Source of the DNA: an uncultured bacterium | GTDB lineage: Bacteria; Actinomycetota; Coriobacteriia; Coriobacteriales; Coriobacteriaceae | Direction: 5' to 3' | Length of the DNA: 16,727 nucleotides | NCBI GenBank assembly: GCA_905215835.1 | Contig: CAJMRR010000027.1 | Span: 1 to 16,727, forward strand | In this document: positions 1-7,240 of the stretch, in pieces | Position numbering within the stretch: the stretch's first letter is position 1 | How the letters are laid out: each line of letters opens with the position of its first letter | The notes under the pieces: model-generated | Databases searched by the model: none | What the model saw: only the letters and a program-made list of their open reading frames with translations | What the model was told of the DNA's origin: nothing | Made by a program: the position numbers and the translations under genes

Positions 1-78
1 GAAGAGCACATTAAGTGTTCTTCGGCTCGTGCGGAACTTGCAGCGAGCAAAGGTAAGAACGCCCCGCCACATCGTTAA
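1..78 (+). CDS. Possible C-terminal tail of an upstream gene
   Basis: Frame 1 is open from the first base and ends with TAA at 76-78, giving about 25 residues that end in GKNAPPHR. It stops 25 bases before a strong hairpin terminator, which is where a rightward gene should end. The fragment is too short to identify. Frame 2 is also open, but it runs straight through the terminator hairpin and is less likely. This call rests on position alone. Confidence 0.35.
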   Translation, partial: EEHIKCSSARAELAASKGKNAPPHR

Positions 79-103
79 CTCGCATGATGATAGCAAATAC
101 AAC

Positions 104-138
104 AAGCGAGATGCCTGCGACTTGCGGGCATCTCGCTT
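104..138. terminator. Bidirectional hairpin terminator
   Basis: A perfect 12-bp stem (AAGCGAGATGCC, 104-115, with its complement at 127-138) encloses an 11-base loop. On the plus strand it is followed by TTTATCT. On the minus strand it is followed by TTGTTGTATTTG. It can end both the putative rightward gene and the leftward PTS operon whose last stop codon is at 243. The 105 bases between hairpin and stop hold nothing else recognisable. Confidence 0.7.
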
Positions 139-242
139 TATCTAAAAAGAGTATGTACAGGGAAGGCACGCTTCATTGGTTATGAGCTATCAAAGCCTCA
201 TGAAATGAACGATATACCCATCTGAGTTCGATCAAACAAAAC

Positions 243-1637
243 CTAGTTCTCAAGCTCAGCCTGTTCAGCCTTGTTAGGGTCAAAGAAGAACCAAGTGAGC
301 AGACCGGAAACCGCAATGCCAACACCATGGATGATAAAGTAGTTGATGATGGCCTGCTGGCTGTACAGGTAGGTAACGATTCCCGGAATAGCAGCAACGC
401 CCATACCGGTGCTGGCAGCATGAAGCATTGCGCCACACCAACCAGCGCAGGCACCGCCGCAAAGAGCGAACAGGAACGGCTTGCCAAATTTGAGGTTCAC
501 GCCAAAGATTGCCGGCTCGGTAATGCCCAGGAATGCAGGCAGCGATGCAGCCATATAGAAGCCACGCTTTTTAGGGTTCTTTACCTTAAGACCGGTAACC
601 AAGGCGGCGGTAGCCTGGGCCATAATGCCACCGGAAATCATGGCATTGAAGGGGTTGAAACCGGTGGTAGCAAGATAGTCAGTTTCGAGCGCAAGGAAGA
701 TGTGATGCATACCGGTAACCACAATCGCCTGCTGCGTTCCGCCAAGAATTAGTCCGCCCAGACCGAACGGCAACGCGATAACGAACTTCGCGGCAGCCAA
801 AACAGCGTGTTCCACGGTCTGGCAAACGGGGCCAATAACAAGCATGCCAAGCAAGCCGGCAACAAGGATCGTAGTAAACGGAGTGATGATAAGATCCAGA
901 ACATCCGGAACAACGTTCTTAAGAATCTTCTCGGTCTTTGCAGCGATATACGCAACAACAAGAGCGGGAAGCACCGAGCCCTGATAACCTACAACATTCC
1001 ACTCAAGACCAAACGGATGGAAAGTGATTGCCTCAACCGTGCCCTTAACCACATCATTCGGGTTAGGAAGAAGTGGGTTCACCAGCATGAGACCAAGGAC
1101 GATGCCGATGACGGGGCTACCCCCAAACTGTTTCATGCCCGACCATGCAATAAGCACGGGCAGAAAGGTGAAAGCGGTTTTCATCAGAATGGTCGCGATC
1201 GTCAAAACGTTGGGGTCCATCTGAACGCCAAACGAGTTGATGCAGTTAATGAAACCGCTAAAAAGACCTGTTGCCACCAGGACGGGAATAACGGGAATAA
1301 AGATATCGCCCAAAATACGAGAGAGCTTCTTGGGGAGCGACATGCCGGCATAAAGGTCGGCCTTAATATCGGTGTTAACACCGCCCTGATTCTCGCCCGC
1401 GACAATGTCGTAAACACGGCTAACAAGACCGGTGCCCAAAATCACCTGATACTGTTCACCGGCGAAGAATTGGCCCTTGACGCCCTCGATATCTTCGATT
1501 GTTTTCTCATCGACCTTGGTCTTATCATGTAGCGTCAAACGCAGCCTGGTCGAACAATGACCCACGGCCCTGATATTGTCTACGCCTCCAACTGCAGCAA
1601 CAATGCCGTCGGCAATGGCCTTATCGTCAGTTTTCAT
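243..1637 (-). CDS. PTS transporter subunit EIIBC, glucose superfamily
   Basis: Membrane permease of the phosphoenolpyruvate sugar phosphotransferase system, which imports a sugar while phosphorylating it. Residues 1-85 form an EIIB domain with the phospho-cysteine C28 in GHCSTRLRL. Residues from about 105 to 450 form the EIIC membrane domain, with VTGMHH at 307-312 and the family signature GITEPAIFG at 371-379. The length of 464 aa is normal for EIIBC, and there is no EIIA domain, so EIIA must come from another protein. The start is supported by AAAGGGG about 8 bases upstream. It lies 48 bases after the dehydratase gene and is probably its operon partner. The family covers sucrose, trehalose, beta-glucoside and N-acetylmuramate carriers; the substrate cannot be read from sequence. 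No phospho-glycosidase is adjacent. Confidence 0.9.
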   Translation of the reverse strand: MKTDDKAIADGIVAAVGGVDNIRAVGHCSTRLRLTLHDKTKVDEKTIEDIEGVKGQFFAGEQYQVILGTGLVSRVYDIVAGENQGGVNTDIKADLYAGMSLPKKLSRILGDIFIPVIPVLVATGLFSGFINCINSFGVQMDPNVLTIATILMKTAFTFLPVLIAWSGMKQFGGSPVIGIVLGLMLVNPLLPNPNDVVKGTVEAITFHPFGLEWNVVGYQGSVLPALVVAYIAAKTEKILKNVVPDVLDLIITPFTTILVAGLLGMLVIGPVCQTVEHAVLAAAKFVIALPFGLGGLILGGTQQAIVVTGMHHIFLALETDYLATTGFNPFNAMISGGIMAQATAALVTGLKVKNPKKRGFYMAASLPAFLGITEPAIFGVNLKFGKPFLFALCGGACAGWCGAMLHAASTGMGVAAIPGIVTYLYSQQAIINYFIIHGVGIAVSGLLTWFFFDPNKAEQAELEN

Positions 1638-1685
1638 GATCTATCCCCTTTCAAGGAACTCAAAAACAAATAACTCCGGGTCGCA

Positions 1686-2891
1686 TTACGGTCGAACAGC
1701 GGAACCATCCGGAAGCCTGCAAAGAAGCCAACTCAAATCCTTATCGACGGGAGGGAACTCTGCTGCGAGATTCTCATCGATATCCACACCGATACCGGGC
1801 TGATCGTTCAGATACACATAGCCGTTCTCAACGACTGGCATGCCCGGGAACACACGATACGTGTTCTCCTTAATGCTGCAGCTCCACTCTTGGATACCGA
1901 AGTTCGGTGAGGAAATGGAAAGGTGCGTGTTGACCGCATGCCCAATACCGGACATATCGCCAGGACCATGCCAAGCTGTGCGAACACCATTAACATCAGC
2001 GAAAGCAATGATCTTGCGAACGGGCGTGATTCCACCTGCCTGGCTGATGTGGAGGCGAAGATAGTCAACGCTTCGATTCTGAACAAGCTGCATCCACTCA
2101 TGCGGGTTATTGATGAGCTCGCCCATGGCAAGCGGGCAAGTCGTATGAGCGCGCACCTGATCGAACCATGCAATTTGCTCGGGAGCGAGCACATCCTCAA
2201 GGAACAGCAGGTCGAATTGGTCCATTTGCTGCGCGAAGCGGATTGCCTCGGAAGGCGTCAAACGCTCATGGACATCATGGCACAGCTCGATGTCGTCACC
2301 AAACTCGCGACGTAAGGCAGTAAAGCCCTCAATAGCCGTGCGCATATACACTTTGGGATCATAGTATGCACCGGGTAGCGCATCTTTAGGTTTATTCTCA
2401 ACAGGAACGTTTCCGCCATAGCCACCGATTTGAACGCGGATTCGATTCCAGCCCGCATCGACGCGCTGCTGGACCATATCGATTGCGCCCTCTATCGTCT
2501 GTGCATCGGCATGAATATACGCCGGAACAGCATCGCGGCATTTACCACCAAAAAGGTCATAGAGCGGCATGCCGGCCATCTTGCCCTTAATGTCCCAAAG
2601 TGCCATGTCAATGCCGGAAAGTGCATTGTTCCAGATCGGCCCGTTTCGCCAATATCCAGAAACATGTGCAGTCTGCCAGATATCCTGAATTCGCGCAGGA
2701 TCTTTACCTAGCAAAAAGGGCTTCAGATAGCGGTCAACCGCATAGGCAACCGCCTCATAACGCTGCGTAAACGTAGCGCAGCCAACACCGTAGATGGACG
2801 GGTCATTCGTCTCCACCTTCACCACAACAAGGTTAATACCCTCGGGAGCAGTGCAGATGGGACGGACGTCCGTGATCTTCAAGGAATCCAT
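1686..2891 (-). CDS. Mannonate dehydratase-like enolase-superfamily enzyme (RspA/ManD type)
   Basis: Cytosolic Mg-dependent acid-sugar dehydratase of the mandelate racemase/enolase superfamily, 401 aa, a typical length. The metal ligands are visible as D206 (in HDVHERLTP), E232 (FLEDVLAPE) and E258 (MGELINNP). H208 corresponds to the catalytic His of ManD. R152 and Y158 lie where ManD has its Arg/Tyr base, and H308 is in AWHGPGD. The C-terminal SPNFGIQEW is typical of the RspA/ManD branch. Members of this branch dehydrate D-mannonate and/or D-gluconate, some with very low activity, so the true substrate is uncertain. The start is preceded by AAGGGACGAA. It sits between an RpiR regulator and a PTS permease, which suggests a role in catabolism of an acid sugar or of a sugar converted to one. 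Confidence 0.87.
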   Translation of the reverse strand: MDSLKITDVRPICTAPEGINLVVVKVETNDPSIYGVGCATFTQRYEAVAYAVDRYLKPFLLGKDPARIQDIWQTAHVSGYWRNGPIWNNALSGIDMALWDIKGKMAGMPLYDLFGGKCRDAVPAYIHADAQTIEGAIDMVQQRVDAGWNRIRVQIGGYGGNVPVENKPKDALPGAYYDPKVYMRTAIEGFTALRREFGDDIELCHDVHERLTPSEAIRFAQQMDQFDLLFLEDVLAPEQIAWFDQVRAHTTCPLAMGELINNPHEWMQLVQNRSVDYLRLHISQAGGITPVRKIIAFADVNGVRTAWHGPGDMSGIGHAVNTHLSISSPNFGIQEWSCSIKENTYRVFPGMPVVENGYVYLNDQPGIGVDIDENLAAEFPPVDKDLSWLLCRLPDGSAVRP

Positions 2892-3013
2892 TTCGTCCCT
2901 TCCCGATTCACCGAGACTCGCATTCGTTCGCGGTCTCGTTTAACGAGGCCAAGTGTAGGAGGCGAATATCCAAGAAAGACCTAAAAAGACGATATAGGTA
3001 CATCGTCCGTGGT

Positions 3014-3049
3014 TGGGACGAATTCCCACCAGCTGGGAAATTTCCACAG
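3014..3049. promoter_or_regulatory. Two inverted-repeat operator candidates
   Basis: Two palindromic sites lie side by side in the 177-base gap upstream of the dehydratase gene. The first is TGGGACGAATTCCCA (3014-3028). The second is CTGGGAAATTTCCACAG (3033-3049), with a perfect 10-bp core GGAAATTTCC. Short AT-centred palindromes of this kind are common RpiR-family binding sites, and an RpiR gene is immediately upstream. The link is inferred. No convincing -35/-10 pair was found for the dehydratase operon in this gap. Confidence 0.45.
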
Positions 3050-3068
3050 CTCGTTTACCTGCGGAAAC

Positions 3069-3830
3069 CTATCGATGCGCTCGTTTGTATTCGGAATACT
3101 TCAAGAACAAGATGCTGACGAGAAGAAAATAGGCGTCAAGCACTTCGTAACTATGTCCGCTACCAATCGGTAGGCTCTCGGTACCAACCAAGATGCTCTC
3201 ATCAGCAAGATGAGCAATATCGTTATCCAGATAACTCGTCACCGCAATAAAAGGAACGTTTCTGGCTTTGAGATTTCGCGCAAGCGTAGTTGCATTATCG
3301 GATTGTCCTTTTAGAGAAAAGACGAAGAGAAGATCGTCTTGAGTCAAAGCGCCCGTAAGAGCTGCGGTCTCATCAACGCCTTCCACGACGTAGAAATATT
3401 CGTCACCAGCCAAAAACACGCGACGCATCTCTTGAGCAACCGCACGTTGGAGCGTTCCCGTGCCGTAAAGAAACACCTTTGAGCTCTGCTCAATAAGCCT
3501 GAATACAGGCGTGAAATCACGCGAAAGAAAGTCTTTGAGCGATTTTAAGACAATGGCGGTGTAACGATCGAGAACCGCAGCGTCAACTATATCGCGAGCA
3601 TCAGCTTCTACTTCAGCCTTGAGGGCGTATTTGAACTCAGAGAATCCACGAAACCCTAGGCGCTGAGCAAAACGTAGAACGGCAGATTTTGATGCGTTGC
3701 ACTTGGCCGCTAGATCAACAAGCGTCGGATTAGCAGCCTCATAGCGATGCATTGAGATATAGCGCCAAATGTCACGATCTATGTCGCCCAAATCGACGTA
3801 ATGGTCACGAACCAGCTCGTCAATTTTCAT
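3069..3830 (-). CDS. RpiR/MurR-family transcriptional regulator (HTH + SIS)
   Basis: DNA-binding regulator of sugar-phosphate catabolism, 253 aa. Residues about 1-77 form the RpiR N-terminal helix-turn-helix (LAAKCNASKSAVLRFAQRLG, then FRGFSEFKYAL). Residues about 105-235 form a SIS phosphosugar-binding domain, with VFLYGTGTLQRAVAQEM and a serine-containing DDLLFVFSLKGQSDNA motif. The start is preceded by AGGGGAGATAAGAG. It is transcribed in the same direction as the dehydratase and PTS genes, which begin 177 bases after its stop, so it is the likely local regulator. A PTS product or a product of the dehydratase pathway, as a phosphate, is the natural effector candidate; this is inferred. Confidence 0.88.
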   Translation of the reverse strand: MKIDELVRDHYVDLGDIDRDIWRYISMHRYEAANPTLVDLAAKCNASKSAVLRFAQRLGFRGFSEFKYALKAEVEADARDIVDAAVLDRYTAIVLKSLKDFLSRDFTPVFRLIEQSSKVFLYGTGTLQRAVAQEMRRVFLAGDEYFYVVEGVDETAALTGALTQDDLLFVFSLKGQSDNATTLARNLKARNVPFIAVTSYLDNDIAHLADESILVGTESLPIGSGHSYEVLDAYFLLVSILFLKYSEYKRAHR

Positions 3831-3865
3831 CTCTTATCTCCCCTATAAAAGGCACTGCAACGCAA

Positions 3866-3894
3866 ATAATAAAACGATAGCCGATTTATTCGAA
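3866..3894 (-). promoter_or_regulatory. Possible promoter of the RpiR gene
   Basis: On the minus strand TTCGAA (3889-3894) is separated by 17 bases from TATTAT (3866-3871). The -10 matches the consensus at 5 of 6 positions, the -35 at only 3. It lies between the guaB terminator and the RpiR start, the only place a separate promoter could be. Confidence 0.35.
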
Positions 3895-3896
3895 CT

Positions 3897-3937
3897 AGAA
3901 AAGAAAAAGTGCCGTCCGCAAATGTAGCGGGCGGCAC
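3897..3937 (-). terminator. Rho-independent terminator of guaB
   Basis: Read on the minus strand, an 11-bp stem containing one G-U pair (3937-3927 with 3919-3909, loop of 7) is followed directly by TTTTTCTTTTC. It begins 33 bases after the guaB stop codon and separates guaB from the RpiR locus. Confidence 0.85.
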
Positions 3938-3969
3938 CAATCGGCGAAAGATCGATTGTGAGTGCAGGC

Positions 3970-5481
3970 TTATCGATAAGACACAGACTGCTGCGAATCC
4001 TTGACCACAACGTCGTGGGCGCCGCCTTCGACGATCGAGGTCGAGCTGACCAGAGTCAGGCGCGCCTTTTCCTGGAGTTCGGGGATCGAGAGGGCGCCGC
4101 AGTTGCACATCGTGGACTTGACCTTATAGAGCGTGCCGCCCACGCCGTCCTTGAGGGAGCCGGCGTAGGGAACGTAGGAGTCGACGCCCTCGACGAAGCT
4201 GAGCTTCGCGGCGCCGCCCAGGTCGTAGCGCTGCCAGTTGCGAGCGCGCGCAGAACCCTCGCCCCAGTACTCCTTCATGTACTGACCATTGACATTGACG
4301 CGCTCGGTCGGGCTCTCGTCGAAGCGGGCGAAGTAACGACCCAGCATCATAAAGTCGGCACCCATGGCAAGGGCGAGCGTCATGTGGTAGTCGTAGACGA
4401 TACCGCCGTCGGAGCACACGGGCACGTAGACACCGGTCTCCTCATAGTACTCGTCACGGGCACGGCAGACGTCGATCAACGCGGTGGCCTGGCCACGACC
4501 GATACCCTTGGTCTCACGGGTGATGCAGATGGAACCGCCGCCGATACCGACCTTGATGAAGTCGGCACCGCAGTCGGCCAGGAAGCGGAAACCCTCGGCG
4601 TCGACAACGTTACCGGCACCGACCTTGACGTCCTCGCCGTAGTTGGCGCGGATCCACTCGATAGTGCGCTTCTGCCACTCGCTGAAGCCCTCGGAGGAGT
4701 CGATGCACAGAACGTCGGCACCGGCCTCGATGAGCAGTGGCACGCGCTCGGCATAGTCGCGGGTGTTGATACCGGCGCCGACCATGTAACGCTTGTCGTT
4801 ATCGAGCAGCTCGTTGGGGTTGGTCTTGTGGCTGTCGTAGTCCTTGCGGAACACAATGCCCATGAGGTGATCGTTGTCGTCGACGATTGGCAGGGCGTTG
4901 AGCTTGTTATCCCAGATGACGTCGTTGGCAACCTTGAGGCTGATGTTCTTGTCGCCCACGATGAGCTGCTCACGCGGGGTCATGAACTCGGAGACCTTCG
5001 TCTGGTGGTCATCGCGACTGGGACGATAGTCACGGCTGGTGACGATGCCCAGGAGCTTACCCTTGGGAGTGCCGTCGTCGGTAACCGGCATGGTGGAGTG
5101 ACCGGTCTTCTCCTTGAGCTCGATGACCTGCTCCATGGTCATGTCGGGGGTCAGCGTGGAATCGGACTGAACGAAGCCGGCCTTGTGATCCTTGACGGCC
5201 TTGACCATGGCGGCCTCGGACTCGGCGCTCTGGGAACCGTAAATGAAGGACAGGCCGCCCTCGGTAGCGAGCGCGACACCCATGTCGACGCCCGAGACGG
5301 ACTGCATGATGGCGGAAACCATGGGGATGTTCAGGGTGATTGCCGGCTTCTCACCGCGCTTAAAGCGGGTTAGCGGCGTCTTAAGAGAGACGTTGTTGGG
5401 GATGCACTGCGAGGACGAGTAACCAGGGACCAGCAGATACTCCGAAAACGTGTGGGACTCACCGGGAAAGAACGTAGCCAT
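3970..5481 (-). CDS. guaB: IMP dehydrogenase
   Basis: Converts IMP to XMP with NAD+, the committed step of guanine nucleotide synthesis, in the cytosol. The protein is 503 aa: a TIM barrel with CBS domains inserted at about 100-220. The catalytic C319 is in GIGGGSICITRE (the more usual form is GPGSICTTR), with T321 nearby, D261 in IDSSEG, and the flap dyad R418-Y419 in NWQRYDLGG. S357-D358-GG binds the IMP phosphate region. K310 and E431 are the cofactor-site residues associated with poor mycophenolate binding in the Tritrichomonas foetus enzyme, and all these positions carry the same numbers as in that protein. The start is fixed by AAAAAGGAGAAAC before the ATG. It is monocistronic, with its own terminator. 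Confidence 0.96.
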   Translation of the reverse strand: MATFFPGESHTFSEYLLVPGYSSSQCIPNNVSLKTPLTRFKRGEKPAITLNIPMVSAIMQSVSGVDMGVALATEGGLSFIYGSQSAESEAAMVKAVKDHKAGFVQSDSTLTPDMTMEQVIELKEKTGHSTMPVTDDGTPKGKLLGIVTSRDYRPSRDDHQTKVSEFMTPREQLIVGDKNISLKVANDVIWDNKLNALPIVDDNDHLMGIVFRKDYDSHKTNPNELLDNDKRYMVGAGINTRDYAERVPLLIEAGADVLCIDSSEGFSEWQKRTIEWIRANYGEDVKVGAGNVVDAEGFRFLADCGADFIKVGIGGGSICITRETKGIGRGQATALIDVCRARDEYYEETGVYVPVCSDGGIVYDYHMTLALAMGADFMMLGRYFARFDESPTERVNVNGQYMKEYWGEGSARARNWQRYDLGGAAKLSFVEGVDSYVPYAGSLKDGVGGTLYKVKSTMCNCGALSIPELQEKARLTLVSSTSIVEGGAHDVVVKDSQQSVSYR

Positions 5482-5560
5482 GTTTCTCCTTTTTCCATGC
5501 GACCGGTCGGCTGCAGGCCTCGTAGGACCCAGCCCAACCTTGGGCGCCCAATACTGGGGA

Positions 5561-5590
5561 AGTATCTTAACGCACTTTGACTGCTACAAT
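5561..5590. promoter_or_regulatory. Overlapping divergent promoters for guaB and the small regulator
   Basis: On the minus strand TTGTAG (5584-5589), a 17-base spacer and GATACT (5561-5566) form a reasonable guaB promoter. On the plus strand an extended -10, TGCTACAAT (5582-5590), faces the regulator gene and overlaps the guaB -35; its own -35 is poor. The two polymerases could not occupy the site together. Assigned by eye from consensus matches only. Confidence 0.45.
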
Positions 5591-5665
5591 GCATGATTTA
5601 AGAAGAGCACACGAGGGTTTGACGCAGGCTTTGCGTTTGCCCAGCAAACACTTTAGCGGGAAGAC

Positions 5666-6019
5666 GTGGAGCACATGGAGTACAAGACGACGGCAAAGTT
5701 GGTCATTCAAGCGTGCGACAAGGAACTGCCGGGCGTGTTCGGCCACGGCTGCGTCTTGCTGCTGCAGGGCATCGCCCGCGAGCACTCGCTCAACCGCGCC
5801 GCCAAGAGCATGGGCATGGCGTACTCCAAGGCCTGGCGCATTGTGAACGAGGCCGAAGGACAGCTGGGCTGCAAGCTCATCGAGCGCGACGGCGCCCGTG
5901 GATCCACCCTCACCCCCGCCGGAGAGCGAGCCATAGCGGTCTACGAGGAGCTGCAGACCGACATCAACAACGTCATCGCCACCAAAGCCAACGACCTCAT
6001 CGCCAGCATCAAAGAGTAG
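5666..6019 (+). CDS. ModE/LysR-type winged-helix DNA-binding protein
   Basis: Small putative transcription factor of 117 aa, with a winged helix-turn-helix of the ModE N-terminal/LysR type. The motif SLNRAAKSMGMAYSKAWRIV is the helix-turn-helix, followed by the wing region CKLIERDGARGSTLTPAGERA. In ModE this domain is followed by molybdate-binding MOP domains, which are missing here, so the effector is unknown and may be absent. The C-terminal 25 residues look like a dimerisation helix. The start is GTG at 5666 after GCGGGAAGAC; an ATG three codons later (5675) has GGAG only 3 bases upstream and is less likely. It is the only full gene on the plus strand and is divergent from guaB; whether it controls guaB is unknown. 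Confidence 0.8.
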   Translation: MEHMEYKTTAKLVIQACDKELPGVFGHGCVLLLQGIAREHSLNRAAKSMGMAYSKAWRIVNEAEGQLGCKLIERDGARGSTLTPAGERAIAVYEELQTDINNVIATKANDLIASIKE

Positions 6020-6059
6020 CCCATTTGGGACGGGGCCTTATAGCCACACAACCCCTTCT

Positions 6060-6134
6060 CATAAGTTGCGGTGAAATAGGGACTGTTTATGCGGTTAAAG
6101 CCGTAAATCAATCCATATTTCACCGCAACTTATG
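6060..6134. repeat. 75-bp element with perfect 19-bp inverted ends
   Basis: CATAAGTTGCGGTGAAATA (6060-6078) is repeated in perfect inverted orientation at 6116-6134. The 37-base centre can itself fold partly (TTTATGCGG against CCGTAAA). It lies between the convergent regulator and CGS-like genes, 41 bases after the regulator stop. No clear target-site duplication is visible. There is no T-run after it on either strand, so it is not a classical terminator. It could be a MITE/REP-like repeat or a structured 3' end shared by both genes. Confidence 0.7.
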
Positions 6135-6152
6135 GAGTCGAGGATGATTTAG

Positions 6153-7145
6153 CTAGTTGCGAAGGGCATTATCTAGGGTGGCGGCCACGATCAGTGGGTT
6201 GTCAGTGCCGGCGAAAAGGCGGACGGTGCTCCCCTGTTTGCCACGTGGGGCCGAAAGACGCGTCGTTGCGCCGCCGGCAGGCGATGTGCGAAACTCCCCC
6301 GGCAAAGCGTCGAACAGCTCTCCCGCGCTACGCTCGATAAGGTCAAATTCAACTGCCGGGCCAAAACCATGCTCGAGGATTCCCGTTGCAACCGCATGGT
6401 CGGGATGCGAGCTCAGTCCGGGAAAGCGCACGTTGCGCACCATCTCGTTGGCGGCCAGATACTCGGCCAGCGCACGTGCGCGGTCGAAATGTGCCTGCAT
6501 GCGGACATCGAGCGAGTCCAGCCCGCGATCCAGCACAGCGGCCTCGTCAGCAGGCAAATCAAGCTTGGCCAAGCCACAGCCCTCAAGCAGGGCATGCGCG
6601 CACTCGGCAGCGGCATCCACACGATGGCGCTTGAGCTGCGAGCGCGCCACCGAAGCGGCAACGAGCTTGCGCGGTGCCTTACCAGCACACACGCGGTCGA
6701 GTGCCTCGAGCGACAGCACAGCACCCAAGCGCAACGGATCGCACCCAAAGACACCAGCCACAGTATTATCCACCACGAGCAGCGCATGCGTCTCGCGAGC
6801 CGTGCGGCCCAAAGCGCGAAGGTCGGGCACACGCAGGCCAAACCCACCGATTGAGTTCACAAACCACCACAGGTGCGGCCCCTCGGCATCAAACGAAGCA
6901 TCGAAGCCCTCGGACGCGGCAGCAAACGCATCGACGGACGGTGAGCCCACCAGCACAACATCGCAGCCATCAAAGCCGCGCGCAAACGCTTCAGCAAAGT
7001 CATCCGCAAAGACCACCAGGCGGTCACCGGGACGCACGATACCCAGCAGCGACAGAGCCGCCGGCACATGCGGGGCCGCAACAAGACGCGCCTCACGTGC
7101 GCTGGCCCTCAAAGTCCAAACTTCTTCAATCTTCTGTACGCCCAT
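6153..7145 (-). CDS. Degenerate cystathionine gamma-synthase-family protein lacking the PLP lysine
   Basis: 330 aa protein related to the Cys/Met-metabolism PLP enzymes (MetB/MetC/MegL family). Seen: LLVVDNT at 122-128 with the pyridine-binding Asp D126, FPGLSSHPDH at 241-250, and GFGPAVEFDL at 260-269. The Schiff-base motif SxTKY is replaced by EALDRV at 147-152, with R151 where the lysine is expected; the nearest Lys is K156. The N-terminus is also about 60 residues shorter than usual and lacks the YxR active-site segment. It may therefore have lost PLP chemistry and kept only a structural or regulatory role. An ATG at 7235 is in frame but would translate the terminator hairpin; ATG 7145, with AAGGGG 9 bases before it, is preferred. 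No operon partner. Confidence 0.7.
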   Translation of the reverse strand: MGVQKIEEVWTLRASAREARLVAAPHVPAALSLLGIVRPGDRLVVFADDFAEAFARGFDGCDVVLVGSPSVDAFAAASEGFDASFDAEGPHLWWFVNSIGGFGLRVPDLRALGRTARETHALLVVDNTVAGVFGCDPLRLGAVLSLEALDRVCAGKAPRKLVAASVARSQLKRHRVDAAAECAHALLEGCGLAKLDLPADEAAVLDRGLDSLDVRMQAHFDRARALAEYLAANEMVRNVRFPGLSSHPDHAVATGILEHGFGPAVEFDLIERSAGELFDALPGEFRTSPAGGATTRLSAPRGKQGSTVRLFAGTDNPLIVAATLDNALRN

Positions 7146-7160
7146 ACGGCACCGCCCCTT

Positions 7161-7202
7161 CAAAACAAAAACCCACGATGCGGGTGTTCCCCGCATCGTG
7201 GG
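7161..7202 (-). terminator. Rho-independent terminator of the sucrose operon
   Basis: On the minus strand a perfect 13-bp stem (CCCACGATGCGGG, 7202-7190 with 7184-7172, loop of 5) is followed by TTTTTGTTTTG. It starts 38 bases after the scrB stop. It ends just before the ribosome-binding site of the CGS-like gene. Confidence 0.88.
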
Positions 7203-7212
7203 CAACGGCTGC

Positions 7213-7218
7213 AGTATA
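7213..7218 (-). promoter_or_regulatory. Possible -10 element for the CGS-like gene
   Basis: TATACT on the minus strand matches the -10 consensus at 5 of 6 positions, but no good -35 lies 16-18 bases upstream. Transcripts from here would start near 7206 and run at once through the terminator hairpin at 7202-7172. There is no room for a promoter between that hairpin and the start codon at 7145. Confidence 0.25.
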
Positions 7219-7240
7219 GCGCCGATATGCGACAAAACAC

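Noticed and set aside
327..1532. Long plus-strand frames opposite the first PTS gene
   Set aside because: Shadow of the EIIBC gene; no domains and no ribosome-binding site.
3958..5373. 471-residue open frame on the plus strand opposite guaB
   Set aside because: It is the antisense of a clearly functional IMPDH, is a low-complexity string of V, D, G, L and A, and has no family motif.
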